Positions 53,637 through 63,045 of a stretch of 64,000 nt of DNA are shown here, one piece after another. The DNA comes from Mucilaginibacter cryoferens. GTDB lineage: Bacteria > Bacteroidota > Bacteroidia > Sphingobacteriales > Sphingobacteriaceae. Position 1 is the stretch's first letter. Each line of letters begins with the position of its first letter. A program made the translations under genes and the position numbers. The notes beneath the pieces are model-generated. The model saw nothing but the letters and a program-made list of their open reading frames with translations, was not told where the DNA came from and did no database searches. The stretch spans positions 372,001 to 436,000 of the forward strand of contig NZ_JACHCR010000001.1 of the NCBI RefSeq assembly GCF_014205845.1, in the 5' to 3' direction.

Positions 53637-53999
53637 TTAATCCACCGGCATGCCAAATTGCAACAGGTAGCCGTTGTAATCGTAAACAGCAAACTCGCGC
53701 ATGCCGTAATCAAAGGTTTCAATAGGGTAACAAATAATGGCATGATCCTTCAACTCATTCCATATATCCTCCACCTTATCGGTACGAATGTACAACGACC
53801 CTGTAAACTTGGGCATGCCAAATGGCTCGTGCTCATTTGGCAGCGCAAACATAATTTCTACCTCATCCCTGCTTACAGTAGCCCAACCCCAGTTATCATC
53901 GTATCCAATGCAGGTAAATCCCAGGTTGTTCATATAAAAATCAACACTTGCCCGCACTTCGCGGGTATATAACATTGGAGTAAGGTTTTTCAGGGCCAT
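53637..53999 (-). CDS. VOC family (glyoxalase/bleomycin resistance-like) protein
   Basis: This 120-residue protein is a single glyoxalase fold of two beta-alpha-beta-beta-beta modules: LTPMLYTREVRASVDFYMNNLGFTC and FTGSLYIRTDKVEDIWNELKDHAIICYP, ending DYNGYLLQFGM. The metal-ligand pattern is incomplete compared with true glyoxalase I, so a binding or antibiotic-sequestering role is possible. The start ATG at 53999 lies 12 nt from the MutS2 stop, so it may be read from the MutS2 transcript. Confidence 0.85.
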   Translation of the reverse strand: MALKNLTPMLYTREVRASVDFYMNNLGFTCIGYDDNWGWATVSRDEVEIMFALPNEHEPFGMPKFTGSLYIRTDKVEDIWNELKDHAIICYPIETFDYGMREFAVYDYNGYLLQFGMPVD

Positions 54000-54011
54000 G
54001 TAAGTATTATT

Positions 54012-56378
54012 TTATTTTAAATATACATAAGTTATTCCATCTCCTCCTCTATCGGCGTGCTCATCTTCCATACGATCAACCTGGTCGTATTTTTTAAGGT
54101 ACTGGCGTATCATTTTACGCAAAATACCATCGCCTTTACCATGAATGACTTTGAGGGTACCAAAGCCCATCATTAAGGCGCGGTCAAAAAGTTTTTCAAT
54201 GTTATTAAGGGCGTCCTCGGTACGCTGGCCACGCACATCAATCTCCGGACTAAAACTGGCAAAATCACTGGTATGGGAGTTCATTGTACGCCTTATCTCC
54301 TTAGGCACCGATGATTTGCTTACCCGCTCCACACGTTTCTTTTTGGCCACGGTACGTAAATCGCCAATGGCAATTACCACGTTATCCCTAATTATTTCTA
54401 TAACCTGGCCGGTAGTTTCAGAGTCGGTAAGTTTTACCCAATCTCCGGGCTTAAGTTCTTCTTCAACCACAGCCGGATTTGGCTTTACGGGTTCAACTTT
54501 AACCGTATTCTTTTTTAGCTCAATGTTGAGGTTCTCGCGCAGGTTGCGGGTTGTTTCCTTATCGGCATTACTACTCTTAATTTCTGATATGGTATTTTCA
54601 ACCAGCTTGTTAGCATTCAGGATAATGGTTTTAGCCTGGTCTTTAGCCTCGCGTATCAATACCTTTTTATTTTCTTCCAAATAGCTTTTCAGCTTTTCGT
54701 TTTCGGCCTGCAGCTCGTTTACCCGGCGTTGTTGTTTATCCAGTTTTTGCTTGGTTTCAAATATCTCGCGCTTCTCGCGTTCCAGGTCAACCAATAAAGT
54801 ATCTACCTTTTTTTGGCCTTCGCTTATTTTGTTTCTGGCGAGACTAAGCACGTTGGCAGGCAAGCCAATTTTCTGAGCTATTTCAAAAGCGTAAGAACTA
54901 CCCGGTTTACCAACTTCCAGCCGGTAAAGAGGTTTCATCTCTACATTGTTAAACAACATCGACGCGTTCTCAATCCCCTCTGTGTTGCTGGCGAAGATCT
55001 TCAGATTAGAGTAGTGCGTGGTAACCATCCCTCTCACCTTTTTGTGGTTCAGCGATTCCAGCACAGCTTCGGCTATCGGCCCACCAAATTGAGGATCGGT
55101 ACCTGTACCAAACTCATCTATCAGTATCAGTGTTTTACCATTGGCCTGCTCCACAAAATTTTTCATTTTGGACAGATGGGCGCTGTAGGTACTCAAATCG
55201 CTCTCTATGGATTGGTCGTCACCAATATCAACAAACAGTTGCTTAAACACCCCTACCACGCTGGCTTCGGCTGCGGGTATCAATAAGCCCGCCTGTACCA
55301 TCATTTGCAACAAGCCAACCGTTTTCATACAAACAGATTTACCTCCCGCATTCGGCCCCGAAACAACAATAATACGGGTACCTTCATCTATCTGCACGTT
55401 TAAGGGCACTACCGTTTTTTGTTCCTTCTTAAAATTGAGGAACAACAGCGGATGCCGGGCGTTAAACAATTTTAATTGGGGCTCGTTCACTACCTGCGGC
55501 ATATCGCCCTCTACATCAATGGCAAACAAGGCCTTGGCACGCACAAAATCCAGTTTGGTTAACAGACTGTGGTACGAGAGCAAAAGCGGTGTATAAGGCC
55601 TTAACTCGGTAGTTAAGGTGGTTAATATTTTTACTATTTCGCGGCGGCGCTCAAATTCCAGATCGCGTACGCGGTTGTTGAGGGTAAATACTTCCTCGGG
55701 CTCCATGTAAACGGTTTGGCCCGATGCCGATTCGTCGTGAATAAAACCTTTAAGCTTTCGTTTATTTTCAGCCAATAAAGGGATACACAAACGGCCATCG
55801 CGTACGGTAAGCGAGCCATCGGCCGTCCAGCCGCTCGATGCGGCGCTTTTAAAGATCTGGTCTATTTTTTTACGTGCTTCAAGCTCGGCTTTGGCAATAC
55901 CAGATGTAATTTCCTGTAACTCGCGCGATGCGTTGGGCCTTATTTTTCCCTTGGGATCAATAACCGCGTCTATTTTTTTAAGGATAGCTTTTTCTATAGG
56001 CAGGTGCTCAAACAGGGCTTCCAGGTTAGGATATAATCCTTCGCGCTCTGTAAAATAAGCAATTACCGCAAATACCGTTTGCAGAGAAGCCTGCACCTGG
56101 TAAAACTCTTCTTCGCTTAAAAAAACACCCTCAATACGGGCTTTGTTGGCGAGCGATTTAATATCGAAAAAATGATGAATGGGCAGCGCGGCATCGTTTA
56201 CCAGAATGTTTTTAAACTCGCTGGCTTGGCTCAGAAATTTCGAGATTTGGTCGAAATTACTCATCACCTGTATCTTATCTACCATTTGCCTGCCCATATC
56301 ACTCAGGCAATGCGCTTTTATCAGTTCTTTTACTTCGGTAAACCCAAGCTTATCAACACTATTTAATGGGTACAGCAT
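54012..56378 (-). CDS. mutS2: MutS2 ATPase with C-terminal Smr nuclease domain
   Basis: This 788-residue protein lacks the mismatch-recognition domain of MutS. It has the core and ATPase, with Walker A SGPNAGGKSVCMKTVG (about residues 330-345) and Walker B TLILIDEFGTGTDP, a coiled coil (about 515-630) and a C-terminal Smr domain (EIDVRGQRTEDALNNIEKL to VIHGKGDGILR). MutS2 suppresses recombination and rescues stalled ribosomes in bacteria studied. Its start overlaps the end of the DUF4296 gene by 20 nt, indicating coupling. Confidence 0.96.
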   Translation of the reverse strand: MLYPLNSVDKLGFTEVKELIKAHCLSDMGRQMVDKIQVMSNFDQISKFLSQASEFKNILVNDAALPIHHFFDIKSLANKARIEGVFLSEEEFYQVQASLQTVFAVIAYFTEREGLYPNLEALFEHLPIEKAILKKIDAVIDPKGKIRPNASRELQEITSGIAKAELEARKKIDQIFKSAASSGWTADGSLTVRDGRLCIPLLAENKRKLKGFIHDESASGQTVYMEPEEVFTLNNRVRDLEFERRREIVKILTTLTTELRPYTPLLLSYHSLLTKLDFVRAKALFAIDVEGDMPQVVNEPQLKLFNARHPLLFLNFKKEQKTVVPLNVQIDEGTRIIVVSGPNAGGKSVCMKTVGLLQMMVQAGLLIPAAEASVVGVFKQLFVDIGDDQSIESDLSTYSAHLSKMKNFVEQANGKTLILIDEFGTGTDPQFGGPIAEAVLESLNHKKVRGMVTTHYSNLKIFASNTEGIENASMLFNNVEMKPLYRLEVGKPGSSYAFEIAQKIGLPANVLSLARNKISEGQKKVDTLLVDLEREKREIFETKQKLDKQQRRVNELQAENEKLKSYLEENKKVLIREAKDQAKTIILNANKLVENTISEIKSSNADKETTRNLRENLNIELKKNTVKVEPVKPNPAVVEEELKPGDWVKLTDSETTGQVIEIIRDNVVIAIGDLRTVAKKKRVERVSKSSVPKEIRRTMNSHTSDFASFSPEIDVRGQRTEDALNNIEKLFDRALMMGFGTLKVIHGKGDGILRKMIRQYLKKYDQVDRMEDEHADRGGDGITYVYLK

Positions 56379-56904
56379 TAGGTTTTAATCTATGATTTAA
56401 TTTTTTAACAGAGTCGCGTTTTAAATTTATCGCCTGTTTTACTTTTAATTGTTTAACAGAATCGGCCTTTTGCGCCGCTGTTTTTGGTTTCATGTTGGCT
56501 TTCTTTATAGAATCCAACCTTAACGAGTCTGCTTTATGCGTGGCAGTACGCTCTTTGGCTTGCACCTGGTTTACAGAGTCGGACATTGCTTTTATTCTCA
56601 GATCAACCTTGTCGTATATCGCCGAAAGCTTATCAGGATCGTTGGAATAATAGACCAGGCTTTTACGAAACTGGGCCGAATCTGTATTAAACCTTTTAAA
56701 AGCAGCCAGGTACTTGCCCATACCATATTTGTATAAGGTATCCTGTACTTGTACATTGTTATACAACGAGCCATCTATCAGGTGAATTTGCACCAGCAAA
56801 CCCGTCATGGCGTTGGGTTGAATAAATTTATTTGGAACACTATTGCTTTTACAGCCACAGCAAAAAAGCGTAACTGAAAAAAACAAGGTCAGGTATTTAT
56901 ACAT
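56359..56904 (-). CDS. DUF4296 lipoprotein
   Basis: This 181-residue protein has a signal peptide with Cys-rich lipobox (LFCCGCK). The N-terminal half (about 25-115, FIQPNAMTGLLVQIHLIDGS and KYLAAFKRFNTDSAQF) fits DUF4296. The Lys/Ser/Asp-rich C-terminal half (about 120-181) repeats DSxK-type units with no stable fold apparent. Function is unknown; it is often found near essential genes in Bacteroidota. It precedes mutS2 with a 20-nt overlap and diverges from the YggS gene. Confidence 0.82.
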   Translation of the reverse strand: MYKYLTLFFSVTLFCCGCKSNSVPNKFIQPNAMTGLLVQIHLIDGSLYNNVQVQDTLYKYGMGKYLAAFKRFNTDSAQFRKSLVYYSNDPDKLSAIYDKVDLRIKAMSDSVNQVQAKERTATHKADSLRLDSIKKANMKPKTAAQKADSVKQLKVKQAINLKRDSVKKLNHRLKPNAVPIK

Positions 56905-56947
56905 TCTGTAATTTAGCGGCTAATTAATTAAGCAAATTTACGGATAA

Positions 56948-57637
56948 ATGAGCATTGCAGATAACATCAAAAGCTTAAAAAAAGAAACGGCGGCCAGTAA
57001 GGTAATATTGTTGGCAGTATCAAAAACAAAACCTGCTGCAGAATTGCAGGAAGCATACGACGCCGGACAACGCCTGTTTGGCGAAAATCAGGTGCAGGAA
57101 CTGGTAGAAAAACACGAGCAACTACCTAAAGATATTGAGTGGCACCTGATAGGGCACCTGCAAAGCAATAAGGTAAAATACATTGCGCCTTTTGTAAGCA
57201 TGATACAATCTGTAGATAGTATAAAACTGTTGCAGGAAATAAACAAACATGCGCAAAAAGCAAACAGGGTGATTGATTGCCTGCTGCAAATTTACATTGC
57301 CGATGAGGAAACTAAATTTGGATTGGGCTTTGATGAGGCTATAGAATTGCTGCGCTCGGAAGAATTTGCCACCTTTAAAAACATTCGCATCTGTGGCTTA
57401 ATGGGCATTGCCACCAATACCGACAATGAAAAGCAGGTAAAAGACGAATATTACGAACTGAAGACTTTTTTCGATGGAATTAAGGTGAGCTATTTCAGAA
57501 AAGATGATAGTTTTAACATTTTATCCATGGGCATGTCATCCGATTATAAATTGGCCATAGAACAGGGCAGCAACATGGTACGCCTGGGCAGCACAATTTT
57601 TGGCGGTAGAGTGGTGAAGCATTGGAAAAATAATTGA
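56948..57637 (+). CDS. YggS/PLPBP family PLP-binding protein
   Basis: This 229-residue protein is a fold-type III alanine-racemase-like barrel. PLP would bind Lys26 in LLAVSKTKPAAEL; the family blocks LFGENQVQELVEK, EWHLIGHLQSNKVKY and MGMSSDYKLAIEQGSNMVRLGSTIFG are all present. The protein buffers PLP and affects amino-acid homeostasis without known catalysis. It diverges from the DUF4296-mutS2 pair with a 43-nt gap. The length is normal. Confidence 0.95.
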   Translation: MSIADNIKSLKKETAASKVILLAVSKTKPAAELQEAYDAGQRLFGENQVQELVEKHEQLPKDIEWHLIGHLQSNKVKYIAPFVSMIQSVDSIKLLQEINKHAQKANRVIDCLLQIYIADEETKFGLGFDEAIELLRSEEFATFKNIRICGLMGIATNTDNEKQVKDEYYELKTFFDGIKVSYFRKDDSFNILSMGMSSDYKLAIEQGSNMVRLGSTIFGGRVVKHWKNN

Positions 57638-57708
57638 GTGGTGAATGGTTGATTGGGTTGATTAGGTGAGTGGTTGATTAAGTTATTAACTTTTAAAAAA
57701 ATATAAAA

Positions 57709-58233
57709 TTGGAAATAAACGAAGTATCAGAAAACCCCAATCAAAAGTTCCCCCTTCAGGGGGCGGAGGGGGCCGTTCTACGTGTTGCTACTATTGATGA
57801 CTGCCCGCGGCTGATGGAACTGGTAAAAGAACTGGCGCTGTATGAAAAAGCCCCCGAAGAAGTTACTGTTACCTTAAACGAATTTATTGATGCCGGTTTT
57901 GGTGAAAAACCGGTATGGAAGGCCTTTGTTGCCGAACTTGATGGCGAGATAGTAGGCTTTGCGGTTTACTACGTCCGTTACTCTACCTGGAAAGGTTGCC
58001 GCATGTACCTGGAAGATTTAATTGTTACCGAAGCACATCGTGGCAGGAAAATTGGTAAGCTTCTGGTTGACCGACTTATTGTTGAGGCCAAAGAGCTTGG
58101 CTTTACCGGCATGGTATGGCAGGTGTTGGACTGGAATGAACCAGCCATCAACTTTTACAAAAAATACGAAGCTACAATGGAGCCGGGATGGCTTAATGTA
58201 TCCCTCTCGAAGGAGCAGCTTCAAAAATTTTAA
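57709..58233 (+). CDS. GNAT N-acetyltransferase (SSAT-like)
   Basis: The frame begins with TTG at 57709 and has 174 codons; no ATG lies before the conserved fold. Residues about 24-170 form a GNAT domain: VLRVATIDDCPRLMELVKEL, YLEDLIVTEAHRGRKIGKLL (acetyl-CoA P-loop) and INFYKKYEA. The WKGCRMYLEDLIV and LVKELALYEKAP blocks resemble diamine/spermidine acetyltransferases. The first 23 residues are encoded partly by a CCCCCT/AGGGGG repeat and are probably not conserved. The neighbouring DUF3298 gene follows 3 nt later. Confidence 0.85.
   Translation: MEINEVSENPNQKFPLQGAEGAVLRVATIDDCPRLMELVKELALYEKAPEEVTVTLNEFIDAGFGEKPVWKAFVAELDGEIVGFAVYYVRYSTWKGCRMYLEDLIVTEAHRGRKIGKLLVDRLIVEAKELGFTGMVWQVLDWNEPAINFYKKYEATMEPGWLNVSLSKEQLQKF
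57750..57763. repeat. Palindromic C/G-rich repeat inside the GNAT reading frame
   Basis: CCCCCT-TC-AGGGGG is followed by a GGAGGGGG echo. It is translated in frame as part of the N-terminal extension of the acetyltransferase. Just upstream, 57645-57685 contains three GGTTGATT copies. Confidence 0.6.
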
Positions 58234-58236
58234 ACT

Positions 58237-59043
58237 ATGAAAACCATCTACGCCATCTGCTTTATTTGCGTTACATCTGCTTTCGCATCGTGCCAATGGG
58301 GTGTTACCCCTAAACAAGACAAGGCCGTTGTGAAAGATACGCTCAATTACAGCTATAAAACTGTTCATGAGCGTGCCCTCGATTGCGGTAATAAACCAGT
58401 TAGCGCCTGTACAGTGGTTAATATAAAATATCCTGTTTTTGAAGGCCAAAAAACATTAAATGACTCTGTTACCCGCAAACTCACCAGCATGTTTGCAGTG
58501 GATGGCAAACCCGATAGCACCGTTGAGTTAATGGGCAAAAACTTTTTGAAAGCTTATACCGACTTCAGAAAAACCGACCCAAAATCGGCGATGTATTTTA
58601 CGCTCGACAGTCATGCTCATGTGCTGATGCAGGATTCGGGTATAACTACTTTAGATATTGGCGGTTACAGTTTCCAGGGTGGCGCGCATGGTGCATCTGC
58701 AACATTCTTTATCAACTGGAACACCAAAGCCAACAAAAGCATCACCTTAAATGATCTTTTTATTGATGGCTATCCCGGTAAACTAAGCGCCATTGCCGAA
58801 GGCATTTTTCGCAAAAATGAAAAGTTAAGCGATACTGCATCCCTGGCCCGCGATTACTTTTTTAAGGATAATAAATTCGCGTTGAACGATAACTTTTCGG
58901 TAACGCCGCTTGGGCTTAAATTTGTTTATAATCAATATGAAATTAAGCCTTATGCCGCGGGTATAACCGAACTGTTTATCCCCTATTCACAATTAAAATC
59001 ATTACTGCTTCCGAACTCGGTTGTGGGTAAATTTGCTAAATAA
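58237..59043 (+). CDS. DUF3298 (RsiV-like) lipoprotein
   Basis: This 268-residue protein has a signal peptide with lipobox AFASC (Cys19). A DUF4163-like N-terminal half precedes a C-terminal DUF3298 domain (about 160-262, FQGGAHGASATFFINWNTK, ITLNDLFIDGYPGKL, GITELFIPYSQLKSLL). This is the fold of the RsiV lysozyme-sensing domain. In Bacteroidota such proteins are free lipoproteins with no anti-sigma part, and no sigma factor adjoins it here. It sits between the GNAT gene (3-nt gap) and aspartate kinase (start directly after the stop). Confidence 0.83.
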   Translation: MKTIYAICFICVTSAFASCQWGVTPKQDKAVVKDTLNYSYKTVHERALDCGNKPVSACTVVNIKYPVFEGQKTLNDSVTRKLTSMFAVDGKPDSTVELMGKNFLKAYTDFRKTDPKSAMYFTLDSHAHVLMQDSGITTLDIGGYSFQGGAHGASATFFINWNTKANKSITLNDLFIDGYPGKLSAIAEGIFRKNEKLSDTASLARDYFFKDNKFALNDNFSVTPLGLKFVYNQYEIKPYAAGITELFIPYSQLKSLLLPNSVVGKFAK

Positions 59044-60300
59044 ATGCTTGTATTTAAATTCGGAGGGGCATCTGTTAAAGATGCCGGTGGTATCATTAAT
59101 TTGGCCAGTGTTGTTAAAAAATATGAAGGCGAACAATTACTCATTGTGGTATCGGCCATGGGTAAAACCACCAACGCCCTTGAAAAACTAACCAAAGCCT
59201 ACGTTGATCAGACCGATGATATGCACCACATTTTTAACGGGATCAAACAATACCATTTTGATATTTTACATGAATTATTTGAGAATAATCATACCATTTT
59301 TGATGAAGTAGCTAATACTTTTGTGGAAATTGACTGGGCCATTGAAGATGCACCCCATGATAGCTACGATTTTATTTACGACCAGATAGTATCCATCGGC
59401 GAACTGGTATCTACCCGTATTGTATCGGCCTATTTAAACAAAGCCGGCATCAAAAGCCAATGGCTGGATGTACGCGGTTATATCCATACCGATAATACCT
59501 ATCGTGAGGGCCTGGTACAATGGGATAAAACCAGGGAGAGCATCAGTAAAGATATCCCGGCAATGCTGGCGGAAGGCGCTGTAGTAACCCAGGGTTTTTT
59601 AGGTGGAACTTCAGAAAACTTCACCACCACTTTAGGCCGTGAAGGGTCTGATTATACGGCATCCATTTTCGCATCGTGCTTAGGTGCCGGGTCGGTTACC
59701 ACCTGGAAAGATGTTCCGGGCATTCTGAATGCCGATCCTAAGTTTTTCGCCAATACGGTAAAGTTTGATGAGTTATCTTATTCGGAAGCGATAGAGATGA
59801 CTTATTACGGGGCCAGTGTTATCCACCCAAAAACCATAAAGCCATTACAAAACGCCAGGATACCCTTATTGGTAAAACCGTTCACTGATCCGGGCGCGCC
59901 TGGTACCGTGATAAAGGAAGATGGCATCAACAAATTTGAAAAGCCGGTCATCATCCTGAAACAAAACCAGGTACTACTTTCCATATCATCTAAAGATTAT
60001 TCGTTTATAACAGAAGATCACCTGAGCGAAATCTTCGGCCTGTTTGCCCAAAGCCAGGTAAAGGTTAACGTAATGCAAACATCAGCATTAAGCTTTTCGG
60101 TGTGCTTTGATTTTTATGAAGAGCGATTTGAAAAACTATTGACCAATCTTAAACAAGAGTTTAAAGTTAAATACAATAGCGACTTAACGCTCATCACCAT
60201 AAGGCATTATGCCGAAAATTCTTTAAAAGAATTAACCGCCGGCAAAACCATATTGTTAGAACAGATAAGCAGGAATACGGCGCAGGTGGTGGTGAAGTAA
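59044..60300 (+). CDS. lysC: Aspartate kinase (monofunctional, ACT domains)
   Basis: This 418-residue protein begins with VFKFGGASVKDAGGI (the usual KFGGTSV with Ala for Thr) and has the conserved FLGGTSENFTTTLGREGSDYTAS block. The C-terminal part (about 300-415, LLSISSKDYSFITEDHLSEIF, VNVMQTSALSFSVCF) forms ACT regulatory domains, so feedback by an amino acid is likely. It catalyses the first step to lysine, methionine and threonine. Its ATG directly follows the DUF3298 stop. No fused homoserine dehydrogenase is present, and a second bifunctional copy elsewhere is plausible. Confidence 0.93.
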   Translation: MLVFKFGGASVKDAGGIINLASVVKKYEGEQLLIVVSAMGKTTNALEKLTKAYVDQTDDMHHIFNGIKQYHFDILHELFENNHTIFDEVANTFVEIDWAIEDAPHDSYDFIYDQIVSIGELVSTRIVSAYLNKAGIKSQWLDVRGYIHTDNTYREGLVQWDKTRESISKDIPAMLAEGAVVTQGFLGGTSENFTTTLGREGSDYTASIFASCLGAGSVTTWKDVPGILNADPKFFANTVKFDELSYSEAIEMTYYGASVIHPKTIKPLQNARIPLLVKPFTDPGAPGTVIKEDGINKFEKPVIILKQNQVLLSISSKDYSFITEDHLSEIFGLFAQSQVKVNVMQTSALSFSVCFDFYEERFEKLLTNLKQEFKVKYNSDLTLITIRHYAENSLKELTAGKTILLEQISRNTAQVVVK

Positions 60301-60365
60301 TTGTCAATAGCCGCCCATTAATGCTTTGAGTAAGCACCATCATATAAACAACTGCGTTTCAATCG

Positions 60366-60406
60366 ATTACAAAGAATAAATCTAAAACAGGTTTACTCTT
60401 TGTAAT
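60366..60406. terminator. Long hairpin between lysC and aquaporin genes, probable bidirectional terminator
   Basis: ATTACAAAGAATAAATCT (60366-60383) and AGGTTTACTCTTTGTAAT (60389-60406) pair with two mismatches around AAAAC. It lacks a run of T after the arms, so terminator function is likely but not certain. Confidence 0.55.
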
Positions 60407-60438
60407 TATGAAGTTCCAGACCTAGCCTATATCTCCGG

Positions 60439-61158
60439 TCAGGCTTTTAAATTTTCTGTTTTTTCAACAAAAAAACGCCAAACTACTGCGGCTAATATAC
60501 TACCTAAAATAGGGGCAACTATAAAAAGCCATAATTGCGAAATTGCTACTCCGCCGGCAAATAGCGCTGGCCCTATGCTTCTGGCAGGATTAACAGAAAC
60601 TCCGGTTATGGGTATACCAACTATATGAATTAATACCAGGCTTAAGCCAATTGCCAAACCGGCAAATCCGCCATAAATATTTTTTGTAGAAGTAGAACCA
60701 AAGATCACCAAAAGGAATATTGCGGTAAAAACCGTTTCGGCAACAAAGCCTGATAGCAGGGAGTATTTTTGGGGCGAAGCCATATCATAGCCGTTTTGGC
60801 CTAATCCGTTAGCAATATCGAAACCAGGCTTACCACTTGCAATAACAAATAAAATACCCGCGCCAGCTATCGCGCCTAAAATCTGGGCAATTATATAACC
60901 CACGCTCTCTTTGGCTTTCATTCTTCCGGCCACTACCATACCAATGGTTATTGCCGGGTTAATGTGGCAGCCAGAAATATGGCCTATAGCATAGGCCATA
61001 GCTATTACCGATAATCCGAATGCAAAAGAAATGCCTAAAAGTCCAACTCCGGTTGTTCCATTGGCTCCCGCAATTACCGCGCTGCCACAACCCATTAAAA
61101 CAAGTACCATTGTTCCAATAAATTCCGCTAAGAATTTGTGATAGTTTTTACTTTCCAT
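60439..61158 (-). CDS. aqpZ: Aquaporin (MIP family, AqpZ-like)
   Basis: This 239-residue protein has six membrane helices and two NPA half-helices: GHISGCHINPAITIG and GVSVNPARSIGPAL. The selectivity-filter Arg follows the second NPA, and His is present in LVLIHIVGIP, which favours water over glycerol as in AqpZ. A Cys replaces the second Gly of the usual GGH(F/I)NPA. It is a stand-alone gene convergent with lysC. The ATG at 61158 is unambiguous. Confidence 0.95.
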   Translation of the reverse strand: MESKNYHKFLAEFIGTMVLVLMGCGSAVIAGANGTTGVGLLGISFAFGLSVIAMAYAIGHISGCHINPAITIGMVVAGRMKAKESVGYIIAQILGAIAGAGILFVIASGKPGFDIANGLGQNGYDMASPQKYSLLSGFVAETVFTAIFLLVIFGSTSTKNIYGGFAGLAIGLSLVLIHIVGIPITGVSVNPARSIGPALFAGGVAISQLWLFIVAPILGSILAAVVWRFFVEKTENLKA

Positions 61159-61597
61159 TTTTTCATGTTTTTAATAAAATTGAAATAAAACACCTAACAA
61201 CCATTATGTATTTTTAATATTATTAATACACATAAAATTAAAAAATAAATTTGCTAACCTTTTAAAAATCAGCCGTTTATTTCAGGCATTTAAGTTTTAA
61301 AAGTTTTCTCTGCCACCCGGCTTAAAACGAACGACGAAATATTTCACCTCGCGACAATAGTGAAGCTGTTTTATTAAAACAAATTAACTGAAGTACAGCG
61401 TAAGCGCCAATGAAGTAAATGATGTCAAAAACCTTCAAATCCTTTTTTTTAATTCAGGTGCGATAAAACTTGTGCACATCATTCCCTCTTCAGTTTTTCG
61501 CGAAACTTTAGCACTCTGCATAACTTTTTTTTTATTTAAGTGACTACCAAAGCCCTGTTCAATGCCATTTTTTAACCTCAATGGCATATATTTGAAC
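61159..61597. other. Divergent intergenic region between aquaporin and YitT genes
   Basis: This is AT-rich with a poly-A/T stretch near 61440 and no supported gene. TATATTTG (61587-61594) matches the TANNTTTG -7 consensus but lies only 3 nt before the YitT ATG, so it may be chance or imply a later start. Confidence 0.5.
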
Positions 61598-62458
61598 ATG
61601 AACGTTACTAAAATCATCAAAGACTCTACAACCATCGGACTTGGAATTTTATCGGCAGGTTTTGGGCTTAAGGGCTTTTTGCTATCCAGTCATTTTATTG
61701 ATGGCGGGGCAACAGGTATCTCCATGCTGATAGCAGATGTTTCAACCATTCCAATTTCTATCCTCATATTTATTATTAATGTGCCTTTCCTTTGGCTTGG
61801 CTACAAAAAATTAGGCTTATGGTTTGCCATTAAAAGCACCATAGCCATTGCCTTACTATCAGTTAGTTTGGTGGTTATTCAATTTCCGGATGTTACGCAT
61901 GACAAGCTGCTTACAGCTATATTTGGGGGCGTTTTTATTGGTACCGGCAGCGGCCTGGCCATGCGTGGGGGTGCCGTGCTTGATGGTACCGAAATAGCCG
62001 CTGTACTCATCAGCAAAAAAACACAATTGCTTAAAGTGAGCGATTTTATTTTGCTGCTCAACGTACTCATATTTGGCCTGGCAGCATTTTTTCTGGGTAT
62101 TGAGCCTGCCATGTATTCCATACTTACCTATATGGCAGCCGCCAAAATGATCGATTTTATATTAAACGGTATCGAACAATATTCGGGCATTACTGTTGTG
62201 TCTATTCATAGCGAAGCCATTCGCCGGGCTATTACATTAACCCTGGGCCGGGGTGTTACTATTTACCAGGGCAAAAGCGGTTACGGAAAAGACGGGCATG
62301 TAAACGACCCGAGGGATATTATTTTTACTGTAGCCACCAGGCTCGAAATCCCTTCATTAAAACAAACCATTCTGCGTATTGATCCCAAGGCGTTTATTGT
62401 ACAGCAAAGTGTTGATGATACCACCGGTGGGTTATTAAAACGTAAGGGGCTACACTAA
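61598..62458 (+). CDS. YitT family membrane protein with DUF2179 domain
   Basis: The ATG at 61598 gives 286 residues; a 12-codon in-frame extension from 61562 is unlikely. Five to six hydrophobic helices (about 10-190) contain the YitT repeat [23 protein letters not shown] and [20 protein letters not shown]. The C-terminal DUF2179 domain (about 205-280) has [21 protein letters not shown] and [18 protein letters not shown]. Function is uncertain; membrane transport is assumed for the family. The VOC gene follows after 5 nt and is probably co-transcribed. Confidence 0.92.
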   Translation: MNVTKIIKDSTTIGLGILSAGFGLKGFLLSSHFIDGGATGISMLIADVSTIPISILIFIINVPFLWLGYKKLGLWFAIKSTIAIALLSVSLVVIQFPDVTHDKLLTAIFGGVFIGTGSGLAMRGGAVLDGTEIAAVLISKKTQLLKVSDFILLLNVLIFGLAAFFLGIEPAMYSILTYMAAAKMIDFILNGIEQYSGITVVSIHSEAIRRAITLTLGRGVTIYQGKSGYGKDGHVNDPRDIIFTVATRLEIPSLKQTILRIDPKAFIVQQSVDDTTGGLLKRKGLH

Positions 62459-62463
62459 ACACC

Positions 62464-62892
62464 ATGAGCAAGTTAACTCCTTTCCACATAGCCGTACCGG
62501 TTTACAACCTGCAAGAAGCACGCAAATTTTACCGCGAAGTATTAGGCTGCGGCGAAGGCCGCAGCGATACCAACTGGACCGACTTTAACCTTTACGGCCA
62601 CCAGTTTGTTATCCACTTGAAACCTAAACCCGCAACAGAAGCCAAACATCATTTTAACCCGGTTGACGGGCATGATGTACCGGTACCCCACTTTGGCGTT
62701 GTACTGGAATGGGAAGATTGGATTAATCTGGAAACTAAGCTAAAAGGCCACAACATTGAATTTGTGATAAAGCCTTACATTCGTTTTAAAGGCCTACCCG
62801 GCGAACAAGCCACCATGTTTTTCCTCGATCCATCGGGCAATGCACTGGAGTTTAAGGCTTTTAAAGACATGGGGCAGTTGTTTGCGGTATAA
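62464..62892 (+). CDS. VOC family dioxygenase/glyoxalase-like protein
   Basis: This 142-residue protein begins [26 protein letters not shown], with a metal-type His in HIAVP. Further candidate ligands are His in [10 protein letters not shown] and Glu in [12 protein letters not shown], giving a complete H-H-E pattern consistent with a metal-dependent VOC enzyme. The reaction is unknown. It is coupled to YitT by a 5-nt spacing. It is more enzyme-like than the VOC protein at 53637. Confidence 0.88.
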   Translation: MSKLTPFHIAVPVYNLQEARKFYREVLGCGEGRSDTNWTDFNLYGHQFVIHLKPKPATEAKHHFNPVDGHDVPVPHFGVVLEWEDWINLETKLKGHNIEFVIKPYIRFKGLPGEQATMFFLDPSGNALEFKAFKDMGQLFAV

Positions 62893-63045
62893 GCTTTATA
62901 GACAAACACAGGGCATTATTTTTGAACTCGAAAGAGGCTCCGCTTTTTAAACAAAATAGGCCAAAAAAAACTTCCAAGGCAGTCTCCATCAGTAGATATC
63001 GGTTTTTTATGTAAAGTGTTATATTTACAATTAAAAAAACATCCG

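Noticed and set aside
53566..53743. Upstream extension of the esterase frame
   Set aside because: It overlaps the VOC gene and lacks a signal peptide, whereas the ATG at 53566 begins one with a lipobox.
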